Positions 1 to 10,200 of a stretch of 64,000 nucleotides of DNA are shown piece after piece. The DNA lies in contig JAHQIW010004633.1 of the NCBI GenBank assembly GCA_019055375.1, positions 372,001 through 436,000 of the forward strand. Direction: 5' to 3'. The notes below the pieces were generated by a model, which was not told where the DNA came from, made no database searches, and saw nothing but the letters and a program-made list of their open reading frames with translations. Position numbers and translations under genes: made by a program. The DNA is from Parelaphostrongylus tenuis. Taxonomy: Eukaryota; Nematoda; Chromadorea; Rhabditida; Metastrongylidae. Every line of letters starts with the position of its first letter. The first letter of the stretch is position 1.

Positions 1-3000
1 CGTTAAGGTCCAAGTATCTTCATTAGGAAGAGTCGTGCCCAGGTTATTCTGACTAGTCACCGGCAATTTCACATGCATAGATTGAACAGCTTTACACTAG
101 AAATAAAAATAGTCACTTTTTCTAAAATACTCTAGCACTGCCAGCACAGGATGAATAACATAAATCTACAAGAAAAAACCCGAAAGAATCTAGATATTTT
201 CAATCTCAAAGATTCATCCACTAACTGTATCAAGTGTGAAGGACTGCTGCATTTGACAAGATAAATCGAATGAGTAACTATTATGAAAATGGCACCCACT
301 TGTTTAGCAACTTCTTTCTCAGTTTTCATAGGCGTCGACTTATCCTTACGACGGTCATTTATATAATCAGCTATCATGACCCATCTGTCTACGGTCCCAA
401 CCGGATACGTGTTTGACGCCTTAACCAAAGCTTTTCTGGGAAGATTATAGAAAATATTAATAAAAATAAAAAAAAAAACTTCCAGCACTAACTGTCTAAT
501 AACCTCAATATGGACTGAATACTTCAATACATTTCTTGATGAGCACGTTCGAGGTTGTTAATAAAGAACAAAACCTATTACTATTGTAGTCAATAAACGT
601 TATCATCAAAAACCACGGATATACCTATGAAGAAAAATACTGAAAATATTAGGTCGCTGCATAAGCTTGGCACTGGAGCAATGACCACCAGATTTATTAA
701 ACGGAAATCATTAGAGCGATGATACAGTTGCAGAAAGGACGGCTGCAAAGCGGTTCTCGAAGTTCAAAGCTGGAGAGAAAAGTCTGGAGGATCTTCGCAC
801 TCGGGCCGTCCATAAGAAGCTCCATTAATCTTGCGCGCCGCTTTACTAACGTTTTCCCCTATGTGCCATTCGAGTATGAGTAGTAAGCGAATTTGCTACT
901 ACCTCCGTCTTGAAACAAGTATAGGCAAGATGTACACCAAAATGTTCATAGGAAAATGTGCAGTTTAATGACACCAAAATCATGCAAATTTGGATACGTC
1001 TGATTAGTAAAATTGGTGTTTACTGCTCTAAGGCTAAAACTTATGGAATAACCTGATAGAAAAAATCTCCAAATCAGAACACACCTTCACAAGTAGTTGT
1101 ATTTCTTCGTTAGTCCATGGAATCTCATTCTTTTCCTTCTTAGTTTTATTATCCATTACTTTCCTCGCGTTTTCCTCATTAGCCTTGACATCAGCCTAAA
1201 CTATCTCATCGATGCGTTGTGCTGCTCAGGGTGATGGCAGAACAGGTGCACCGGTAGGGCAATTGTTAGCACGCGCTCCAAGAAAGGATGAAATGCGGGC
1301 TCGCATCCCGTCCGACGCTCGAATTTTGCATATCACACAACATTACTTGATAAACTATCTGCTTTCTTGATGAGCAGCCATGAGTTGTTGCTCAGGCAAA
1401 CTAGACACCATGAAAATTGCTTCGTTCTTTTTAGATCTGCACTTATATGAGAGACCGCTCGTACATGCATGGGTCATAAATGTGAACCGACTCAACAAAC
1501 TATTCAGAACTATAGAAAAACAACTTCACCTTCAACAAATTGAAAAAATAACAAACCTCTGCTTTCGATATCGCCGTTAGAATCTCTTCTCGCAGTGTCA
1601 TCTTTTCTATGGAGTCACATAAAGCGGTCATTTCTGAGACGGACAAAGAAAGACACAACTGAAAATGGAGTTAACACGAAATTTTTTATCATTTATACTG
1701 CCTTCAAGCAGAGCTCTAATGTTACGAATAAGAACCTAAGAGTACTGAGTTGTATTTAAGACATTCGACCCAGGCGAGAGTTGAACCCGCGTTCCACTCA
1801 TAGCGAGGGTGCATGCTTCCTTCATCCATATATCCTGCCGTAGCTGCACATAAAATTCAAGTAGATTACATAGTTCAAACAGCTGTCAGCCTGACTTAAT
1901 TCAATGCTAATACGTGCTTAACCAATAAAACCCGTCAAAAATGCGTTGCTGACAGCTACTACAGGATATATCAAAATTTGGTAACAAAACGGTGGCCTCG
2001 ATGGTGGGATGATAGCACACGCCCTAGTTTGGGTGACGAGGGTTCAATTACCACCTAGGACTAAACGTTTTGCATATCACTCTATACTTCCAGGTAGAAT
2101 AGAATATTCGAACCACAAGACATTAAAACAAGAAAGAAGTGGAGAGAATTACCCTTTTCAACGCGTTCCATTTCAACAAGCTTATCAGAAGGATCATCCG
2201 ACCAGTGACCAGCCGACTCCGCAAGTTTCTTGAATCTCCGACGCTGCTTAGCTGCCATTTTCCTCGCAGCTTCTTTCTCTAACCTTTCATTCTCCTCAAA
2301 AGTCAAAGCGTTTCGATTAACACGCTAACCTCTTTATAGGGAAATCAATTCTTACTCTTTCATCCTTAGCAATCCTCTCCTGCTCAGCTTTTGCAATCAT
2401 TTCGGCCTCCTCTTTCTCTCGTTTTGCTCTTTCCTCGGCTTCCGCTTTCTCTCGTTGCTTCCTTTGCTTCTCTTCCTTGGCTCTGTTCTTCAGCTAAACT
2501 CACAGCAATAAGTTGCAACTTAGATGCTGACTGCTTGAACTGACAAACCTCTTGATCATCCTTTTTGAACCTCGCTATCCTAGGATCCTTAGAATAAGCT
2601 AACTCAACAAGTTTCCTGATTCGCTTAGCTTCATCTTTTCTTCGTCGTTCTCTTTCCGCCTTAAAGCATAACTTTCCACATTAGTTGAAAACTCGACTAC
2701 CTCTCAAAACACCACCTTGTTTAATTTTTCTAATTCCCTTCTCTCATATCGATCTTCTCCTTTCTCCTTGTCTTCTTCATCAAGATAGGAAAACTCTCTC
2801 CATGACGAAAAATCGAACCAAAAGTTATAAAACTTCTCCACAGACGACCTCTCGGAATCGATATCGCCTAGGCATGGCACAGGCTGTTTAGTGGACCATC
2901 TGCATGTATGAAACAAGAGGATAAGCGAAGAACAATGGATACGAAAGAACACAGAACTAGAACTAACCGTGAGTTCCGCTCAAACACTGGAGCCAACTCC

Positions 3001-4283
3001 ATGAAGAAGTTTTCTTTGTTAACTGACTTTTCGCTTGGTATAAAGTCATTAAACATGTGATCGACTGAGTCATATGCTTTTCGTTTTGCCTCCGATAATC
3101 CTAGCTGTTCGTAAGCCTGCAGTTCAAACACTCAGAGGGAGTAAGAGATTATTCCGCTCACCAATAGCTAGAAAGTCTATGAAAAAGAACTCAACAAAAA
3201 TTATGTGTACAAAACTGAAAGGAAGCGAGTTGGCGCAGTGATTAGTGATGCAATGCAGCAGAGAGTTAACGAGCGCTGCCCGCGTTCGATCCCGTTCCCA
3301 ATGAAAACACAAGGCAATGCCTTAGCTTGGCTTCTTTTGAGATTTTCAAGTCGATCTTCTCATCCAGCAGTTCACGACAATCACAAAGAAGGCAAAAATC
3401 TCAAGCAGTAGTCGAAGCAACATGTGAACCATTCAAATAGATAGTTTGGAAATTTAGCGAAGACCTATGTGGAGGACGGAAGCGAGAAAACTAAACGAAT
3501 TCAAGAAGTTTCGAGTCCACCCAGTGTGACTTATTCTGACGGGTCCTGTAGAACAAAAATAAATGCAAATGAATGACAGTAAAATAACCATAATTAAATT
3601 ATAGGGGCATAAATTTCGAATAACGTAAATCAACCTTCGTTATGCAGGTAAAGTAGTCTTCTCCGGCCGGTAACGGATCTCCCCTGTGCTTTTTCTTGTC
3701 AGGATGGTGTTTCAGAACCTTAGAGCGATCTTAAAAAGACTAGTCTGGCGGCGAAGAAGCAAAATGATGAGCTAAAACAGGGAAAGAAATGAACAAGAAA
3801 CTCACAACATGACCTAATTTCGCTCATCGTAGCCTTGAAGCGAAGCTTCGACAGTCCCAACACTTTGTAATGATCCTGATTCTTAGTGTCATTTGGGTTG
3901 AGCTTCATTAAGTATTCCTCGTAATTTTCATCATCGGGATCAAACATAGTAGAACGATCTCCACCCTGAACCTGGGTAAATCAACATTGTTGTCAATGCG
4001 TTTGATCTGTGAAGATTTAAAGCATCGTATTACTAATAAAAACAAAAAAAAAAGCGAAGTAAAAAGAAAGAAACAGCTCAGGAAAGCAGCTCACCTCAGG
4101 ATAAGAGTCCTCGCTGATTCCATAGTTCTCGAATCCAGGCCACGTGCATCTGCCTAGTAAAATATTATCCCTAATTACAGACGACTCATAGGAATGTCCA
4201 GCTTCTTCTATTCGACGGGTTCGAGGCAGAAACCCGTACACTGCGACGGCCAGCGACATCCCCGAGTCGCCATCGTCGGACAT
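1..4283 (-). CDS. dnj-11: DnaJ homolog subfamily C member 2 (zuotin/MPP11), 3' end outside window
   Basis: Ribosome-associated J-protein that recruits Hsp70 to nascent chains; the animal form also carries two C-terminal SANT domains. Exons read on the minus strand: 4283-4095, 3971-3806, 3729-3635, 3116-2968, 2899-2716, 2659-2549, 2493-2356, 2324-2153, 1633-1557, 1195-1085, 419-300, 246-226 (tentative) and 48 to beyond base 1. Phases agree at every junction. Seen: J-domain start [10 protein letters not shown], then VLKHHPDK with the catalytic HPD; zuotin-type blocks [15 protein letters not shown] and [17 protein letters not shown]; a charged Glu/Lys/Arg helix; first SANT around [12 protein letters not shown] and YPVGTVDRW; second SANT starting DTWTLT at the window edge. 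ATG 4281-4283 lies 3 nt after a TTTACAG acceptor, so it is probably trans-spliced. The intron between 419 and 1085 holds a mariner remnant. The 21-nt exon 226-246 is the weakest part. Confidence 0.93.
649..1056 (+). mobile_element. Mariner deletion derivative in a dnj-11 intron
   Basis: 408-bp element bounded by TA (647-648 and 1057-1058). The left end reads TTAGGTCGCTGCATAAGC and the right end is its degenerate inverse, ending ACTTATGGAATAACCTGA. The inside keeps a decayed stretch of the SETMAR/mariner-type transposase N-terminus (frame remnant [20 protein letters not shown]) followed by the same 3' segment as the copy at 52088-52677. Roughly 180 bp of the 5' region present in that copy are missing. 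Non-autonomous and non-coding. Confidence 0.8.
1240..1345 (+). repeat. tRNA-derived SINE fragment
   Basis: Contains an A-box-like GGCAATTGTTAGCACGCGC, a decayed B box GGGCTCGCATCCC and the recurring tail GCATATCACACAAC seen after other tRNA-like copies in this window. Lies between two dnj-11 exons. Confidence 0.6.
1764..1840 (-). repeat. tRNA-derived SINE fragment
   Basis: The reverse strand reads a B-box-like GGTTCAACTC after a degenerate anticodon arm. Same family as the other tRNA-like repeats; no intact cloverleaf. Confidence 0.5.
1991..2088 (+). repeat. tRNA-derived SINE fragment
   Basis: Reads GGTGGCCTCGATGGTGGGAT (A-box region), a degenerate anticodon arm, then GGGTTCAATTACC (B box) and the tail TTTTGCATATCACTC. 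Located in the intron between dnj-11 exons 2324-2153 and 1633-1557. Confidence 0.6.
3228..3315 (+). repeat. tRNA-derived SINE fragment in a dnj-11 intron
   Basis: GTTGGCGCAGTGATTAGTG is A-box-like and GTTCGATCCCG is B-box-like, separated by a degenerate arm. No 5-bp anticodon stem survives. Confidence 0.5.
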
Positions 4284-4293
4284 TCCCTGTAAA
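4284..4293 (-). promoter_or_regulatory. Probable spliced-leader trans-splice acceptor of dnj-11
   Basis: On the minus strand the sequence TTTACAG is followed by GGA and then the dnj-11 ATG. An acceptor 3 nt from the start codon with no recognisable upstream coding exon is typical of nematode SL trans-splicing. Inference from position and motif only. Confidence 0.5.
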
Positions 4294-4796
4294 CGGTCGC
4301 ATTTATCCCTATATTCCCAATTTCTTTTCCAATTATAGTCTTCTCCAAAGTAACAATGACTCCAGTTAGATGTTATCTATAGCAGTTTTTGCTCACCACT
4401 CAATTCTCTTAGGTATATACAACACGAATCAGTGTTAGAGACGCAGAGGTTGGGTCCACGGTTCCGACAGAGGTAATTCAAATTTAGAGCATTAGTTATA
4501 GCAGTACTGTGATTTCCTATATCTACAAGATCTTCAAAATTTAGTGGCGATCCACTCGAATGGATTCCATGTCGACATCCTACTCATAAAATTGCAGCAT
4601 TAATGAAGCCTAAGGCTCCACAAAACAACAAAAAATTCCTCTGATAGAAACAAATAAAAAATTTAAAAAGCAGACTCTCTCCAAACCTCAACATGAGCAA
4701 ATAAATGCAAAATTTTTTTTACAAACTGTCCTTTTCTTTGAATAAAATTCAGCTAGTTTCACCAATTCAACTAATTGAAGAAATTTGAAATATCTG

Positions 4797-4938
4797 ACGG
4801 AACAGTGGACCCAACCCTCTGCGTCTCCGACATTGGTTCGTGTTGTGTCTACCAATGGCGTCCAAAACTCTGCGCGCCATTTATTAGACGCTGCACGAAC
4901 CGAGATATTAGGGACGTAGAGGGTTGGACCCATAGTCG
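4797..4938. repeat. Foldback MITE, GTGGACCCAACCC family
   Basis: Left arm GTGGACCCAACCCTCTGCGTC and right arm (reverse complement of GACGTAGAGGGTTGGACCCA) form a hairpin of about 140 bp. Related copies: a half copy at 4425-4475, then 6757-6893, 41505-41745 and 56962-57186. Confidence 0.8.
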
Positions 4939-5531
4939 TGTAAGGGTTAAAGTAGGGTTTAAAACAGTTTTAGTTGAAGAAAAGGTTAAGTAAAGAGAGA
5001 ATATTAGAAAAACCACGTATACAACATAATCCTCATTATTCATGGGAAAATGAGACGAAAGTAAGCCTTGAAAGAGATCGGCCAACAAACCGAACAACCA
5101 ACTTTCACCGAATCTAACTGATAGACTGAAATTTAGAAAAAAAAAGGTACCACGAATTGTGCCGCTTTTATTTCGAGTTCTACCAGTTCCCATTCATTAT
5201 AACTTTAATTAAATGGGACAAAATTCACACTGAAATATTAAATTTGACATAAAAAGAGAAAGAAAACTTGGACCCTACTAGAGATTAGCTAATTTTTTTC
5301 TCTGATCGAGACTCCTGAAGAAATGAAAGGACACTTCGCGAAAGACATTTCGAATCAATCAATATTCGTTTCTCGCGTAAGATCAAAACTGAGGGGGCAG
5401 GAGATCACGAGAGGACGAAGGAAATCAGAGAAACCCCAGAGAGTTCGGATCCGCAGAAGTCGCAGCTGTTTCGGGCCACCTCCGGACGAACGGCGAATCG
5501 ACGAGTGTCGAGGCGCGAAACTGACATGTTC

Positions 5532-5544
5532 GGCGCGGGAAATT
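5532..5544. promoter_or_regulatory. E2F-like motif
   Basis: The reverse strand reads AATTTCCCGCGCC, matching the TTTCCCGC core used by E2F/DP and DREAM complexes. It lies in the GC-rich block of the dnj-11/mdf-2 spacer, about 1.7 kb from the mdf-2 ATG. A cell-cycle motif near a checkpoint gene is plausible, but one short match can be chance. Confidence 0.3.
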
Positions 5545-5884
5545 CAAATCAACGATCGTGAACTTTCCGTGGGGGGCACTTTTTCTGAGTCCTTTCGCGG
5601 TCTGTTTCTTCTTCTCTTTTTCCTTGGAGAACTTTGTTTTTCATCTTTCATGCGACTTAAGAGGTCACCAATGACTTTCTGCTATGGATTCCGGTGGTTT
5701 CAAGTTCAATAACGTTATTTATTTTTGATTTAACAACAACGATTAGAAAATTTAATGGCAATTTAAAGTTCTTTAGTGCGCTGTTGATTGTATTTCTCTT
5801 TTGTTTTATGTCTAGGATTATGTTAAATCATAATGAATCAATAATACCTAAGGAAACAATTAAACAAACAACAGATAAATAATG

Positions 5885-6030
5885 GGGGTGTTGCGGCCGA
5901 GTGGTTGTGAGGCTTGTCGCGGCACGCATGGAGCCGAGTTCCATCCCACAGCACTCTTCGGCAGCCAGCAACGGCGCCCTATGGAACGCCACAGCCAGGC
6001 TATCCTCGATGTTGCAAGGAGACATGCTCG
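5885..6030 (+). repeat. tRNA-derived SINE copy
   Basis: Begins GTTGCGGCCGAGTGGTTGTG, an A box like that of type II tRNAs (Ser/Leu), followed by CGAGTTCCATCCC in B-box position. A related degenerate copy in the opposite orientation is at 15450-15555. Confidence 0.6.
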
Positions 6031-6184
6031 GCCAGTGTTCTACGTCATTTAAGAAGAAGAAAAACGATTGAAGTGCCTGAAATACTAAGATTCGCCCAAA
6101 AAAATCGTGATGACGTGATTCTTTCTAAAGACTTTCTTTCCGCTCTGTAGGAGCTAGGTTTTGATAGTTAACAAGATAAACCCT

Positions 6185-6540
6185 CCCAGATGGTTTGGCG
6201 TCTCATCGTGGATAGGAGTTCCTGGATGTCGGGCTGCGAACTAACTGGAGCGATGGGTTCAATCCCCAGCCGGGCCACTCAAGCCGAGAAGCAGTTCGGT
6301 GCTTCCACTAGGAAAGCCCAGCCAAAAGTAAACCGTACCAGGAATGACCGCTGTCTTGGTAGCTACTAGTCGCAAAGTGACAGTCTCTCCCCCTGATCCA
6401 CAAGAATCGGCGACTGCTCCAATGTGGTGACGACCTGAGAAACCCGGCCAGGGTCCCTCAAGGCTCGAGGGAACGAAAATCAGCAGTTTCCCTGTACTGG
6501 GGTTCGCATTGTCATAGAAGAGAGTCGTTCAAGCATCAAG
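6185..6540 (+). repeat. SINE family D copy
   Basis: About 350-bp repeat: CTCCCAGATGGTTTGGCGTC, then GGGTTCAATCCCCAGCC (B box), then a body with GGTAGCTACTAGTCGCAA and a TGGTGACGACCTGA block. The same order recurs at 53213-53480 (plus), 12765-13075 and 49600-49935 (both inverted) and in part at 36125-36580. Confidence 0.75.
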
Positions 6541-6756
6541 GAGGTCAGTAACAAGATAAACAGGATTATTTCACAATCAGTGGGATGAAAATCGAGGGAA
6601 TCCAAGTCAAATTCAGATGACCTTTCAAGCCCTTCGAGGAAATGTCCTATTGGGGTGCTAAAAATTGATCATTTTTCTTGGGTAGTGTCGTTTGATGATG
6701 ATCAGTTGAATGTTTTTGTGTTACTCAAGATCTCATGGGCATATATCACTTTCGAG

Positions 6757-6893
6757 ACCATGGACCCAACCCTCTGCATCTCTAGCCCGCGGCGTGTTGT
6801 GTCAAACAATGGCACTCGGAGGGTCAGACGCCCTTGCTAGACGCGGCGCGCCGCGCGCTAGAGTCGCAGAGGGTTGGATCCATGGTCTCGAAA
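6757..6893. repeat. Foldback MITE, GTGGACCCAACCC family
   Basis: Arms ACCATGGACCCAACCCTCTG and the reverse complement of CAGAGGGTTGGATCCATGGT enclose a GC-rich loop. TTTCGAGACC or its inverse flanks both sides, giving termini like those of the copies at 41505 and 56962. Confidence 0.8.
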
Positions 6894-7211
6894 GGGGTAA
6901 TGAGTATTTTATCCCATGAACCATGGAGACTTGTGAAATGGGAGACTTTGATCGATCCCTAGGTGTATCTTGTGTATCCAAGAATGCGGAGTGATATTGC
7001 AAAACTTGAAGTCCTGAGCAGGAGTTGAACACGCGTCTCATCTTTACTACGAGCGTGTGGAAACCACTGCGCTAGCGAGGCTTCTGTTCTGTAATCGCTC
7101 TTTGGAGGAAACAAAATTGGTCAAATGGAAGAGTTCTTTTAGATTATAGATTATCGCAATCGGTTGCTTGACTTTACCAACTAAACCCTTATCGATTTAT
7201 CGATCGATGTT

Positions 7212-7218
7212 GTTTCAG
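7212..7218 (+). promoter_or_regulatory. Probable trans-splice acceptor of mdf-2
   Basis: GTTTCAG lies 16 bp before the mdf-2 ATG (7235) with no coding exon recognisable upstream. This matches the consensus acceptor used for nematode spliced-leader addition. Motif and position only. Confidence 0.5.
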
Positions 7219-7234
7219 GCGGTGGTTAAGTAGA

Positions 7235-10200
7235 ATGACCGACACGAAAGTCAAAGGAAACATCAGTTTGAAGGGCTCGGCTCAACTTGTACAGGAATTC
7301 TTCCGTGAGTATTACAACAAAGAGACTACGACGTCATAGTCTTCGGTTTTCAATTTGTTTTTATTATTTTGTTTTTCCTTGCAGACTATGGAATTAATAG
7401 TATCCTCTACCAACGAGGTCTATATCCTGCAGACTCATTCAAGAGAGAAAAGAAGTACGGCCTGACCCTGCTGGTCACGAATGACTCGAAATTACAGGAG
7501 TTCCTCAGCCCGCTTCTCAAACAGGTCGAATGTGAGTTTGTTTGGCTTTGGTTTTTCCTCTTACGAAATCCTATAGATTTCTCATATCCACAAAAATCCG
7601 ATCAGAAATACGCGGATGTTGCTTTTTAGTCCTTTGGGTGCCGCGTGCATCATATATTATGCACATGCGTATTTGAAGGCCTTCTTCGCTGGGTAGTGCT
7701 TTTCTACCGAACTTTCAATAGTCATTCGATAGCTCGAAGAACGACGATTTTCGCATCATGCTTGATTTCTAAAGAAATCTTTTTAGTGGCTCGTAGCAGC
7801 CAAGAGAAATTTGGCTTCACCTTCGGCTTGCGTTTATTGCACCTCTGGTGGCTATGCTTGCCTTTTAACCGGGCCTGTACTACTCATTCGATAGTTCATA
7901 TCTCGACGATTTGGAAAATGAGTTCGGTTGTTGGAAAGGTACTCATGAAGCGCTGTAAGAGCGAAAAGAGGATTACGTTTCACCTTCAAGTTATATCAGT
8001 GATTTTCAATCGACTATTTTGAGACCGCGCTAAAAAATACACTGGATGGTTCTATTCGGTCATGAAAGGACAAATGAAAAAGGGACCTCATTCGCTCGAC
8101 AAAAACTTTTGATAGGAGTGATAGTAACCATTCGAAAGCTGAGACTTCAGGCTACAGCTCCACGTCACGAGGTTTTTCAAAGCATTCTTCTATAACGGTG
8201 TAAAACCCACACGAAAGTATATCTCAGACGTGCATATTTCTCACCGGACAGAGCTTTCTCTTTGGATTATGAGTAATCAGCTACGATTACGCTATCAAAC
8301 GATTACTAATCATCCAAAGAAAGAGTTCTGTCCGGCGAGAAATATGCGGACCTGCAACGCAAGAAATCTTACTCTGTAACAGCATGAAAAAAGGTTTTTA
8401 CGACGTAAGGATGTAGCCTGAAGTCTCAGCTTTCGAATGGTCACAAACACTCCTATGAAATCCTTTAATTATTATTTGAGCCAACATGTCGTGTGGTCTA
8501 ATAAGGGCTCTTGTACAGCCCGATACACGTGTTTAGTCTTGAAAGACTCGTCAGTCGGGCAAAACGCGTCGTCTTATGATCTTTTTATAGTCAGTTCTCT
8601 CTGAAGCCCAGCTCTTTCTACAGAGAGTTATCAAAGACGAACTTTTTACACTCTATATCGAGTGAAATTTTTACCTAACACAAAGTGCTGCGCACTCGAT
8701 TGCTCTTTGGCTGGTATTTTTATCATATTATACCTTCATTTCGAGTGCTTTGTTAAGACCCGAGTGCTCAAAGAATAATGAAAGGATCTATTGAAATTTG
8801 AGCGTGGTCTTAACAGAGCACTTGAAATAATGGTATACTCCTATGAAAAGTTCCTCGCCAGCGAATAAGATCGGTTTCTAATTTGTCCCATCATAACCGA
8901 ATAGAACCCAGCGGATGTATGATTTATGTACTTGCATAACGACTGAAAACCGTGCAAATACAACCGACATACAATCTTTCTAAGGAACGTCACACCAAGT
9001 GGTCTTTTCACTTGACATAAAGTGATACTTCTTCGACGTCACCACCGTTAGTTGTGGGGGTGAACCGAATTGTATGTGCTACTGATGAGACTTAGGAGAA
9101 AGCCGAAACGTACTACTAGCACTTGACGTGCCTTTAAGAGACTTATGAGAGGCTTGAAGCATTCTATCAGGTTATATTCATGTTTTATTTGCCCATTTTT
9201 TACTTCAAACAACCCGTTGTCTCAATTTGCTGTCGCGATCCCAGCACTTGTTGCTTCCCTCGTTTTCCTGGGTCTCCTAAAGAGATCTTCGAATATCGCA
9301 TGCGTTTCTTCGACTTCTGCTTGAAGATTTGCTCTTCTTTATGAGTGCGATAGAATGTTGGTCGAGACTTCTTGCACTCTCGGAGTCAGCCATACTATGG
9401 CGCTCTCTAAGGCGTTGAGTTGACTGATTGCAAAAGACTATTGTGAGAGGGGATTGAACTAGCGCATCGCTTATCACCTGGCTTTCTAGTACATTGGATC
9501 TTTAGCCACTGCCCTGCCCAGCGCTTTACACACGAGGTCTAGTGAGACGAATGATCTTCTTTTCAGTTTGGCTAAGCAAGCGCAAATTGAAGCGCTTGGT
9601 TGTTGTTATATCGGAAATTAAGACCAAAGAAGTCGTGGAACGATGGCAGTTTGACATTGAAACTGAGGACATGAATGAGGAAGGGTTCGTCATTACATTC
9701 TTTCTTCAATCCTTTTAGGACATTCTTGCTTTTATCTACATTTCCGCTAGCATTGTGCCCATGGAATAATTCTTTCTAGGTTGTACTTTATTGGACTTGG
9801 GAAGAAAAAAAAAAAACTTGGGAAAAATGACAAATTGTGGCTAATCTTTTCTCATTTCTTTCACGCTACTGTTACATCTTTTATACTTCTAAAATCGTCC
9901 CCTTCAAGCTTTATATAAAGCAATGTAGTTATTGGACGTCAGAATATTAGAGGTCATTTGAGACTGATTTCCCTTCTCTCTCAATTTCAGCGAAAATTCG
10001 ACAAGACAAAAGGATGAGAAGAAAATCAAACAGGAAATGGCGGATGTTATCAGGTGAGGCAGAGCTTCCTTCTGTTCATTTACACGTCATGACATATTCA
10101 CTTTCTATCTCTTGAATCCACTTTCGTTGAGTGGTTTTGGTTTTCTTAATGTTAAGCGCCATTGAGATGTATTTAAATTTCTTATACAAATGTTACTTCT

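Larger units (their letters stand above)
4284..7234. other. Divergent spacer between dnj-11 and mdf-2
   Basis: Promoter-side spacer for two divergently transcribed genes. It holds foldback MITE copies (4425-4475, 4797-4935, 6757-6893), tRNA-derived repeats (5885-6030, 6185-6540, 7010-7085) and a GC-rich block around 5390-5600. Bases 5323-5712 stay open for 129 codons, but the translation has no family match and ends in a Leu/Phe run; I read it as GC-rich non-coding DNA or an unrecognised upstream exon. Confidence 0.6.
8048..8908. mobile_element. Foldback DNA element (family A, hAT-like) in mdf-2 intron 2
   Basis: Outer ends GGTTCTATTCGGT and ACCGAATAGAACC are inverse. Inner arms also pair: CATTCGAAAGCTGAGACTTC with its inverse near 8425, and CTCACCGGACAGAGCTTTCT with its inverse near 8325. 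Flanks CACTGGAT and CAGCGGAT look like an aged 8-bp target duplication, as hAT elements make. No transposase is visible. A second element is inserted at 8461-8836. Confidence 0.75.

Noticed and set aside
5323..5712. 129-codon ORF in the GC-rich dnj-11/mdf-2 spacer
   Set aside because: Arg-rich then Leu/Phe-rich translation with no family match; openness explained by high GC content.
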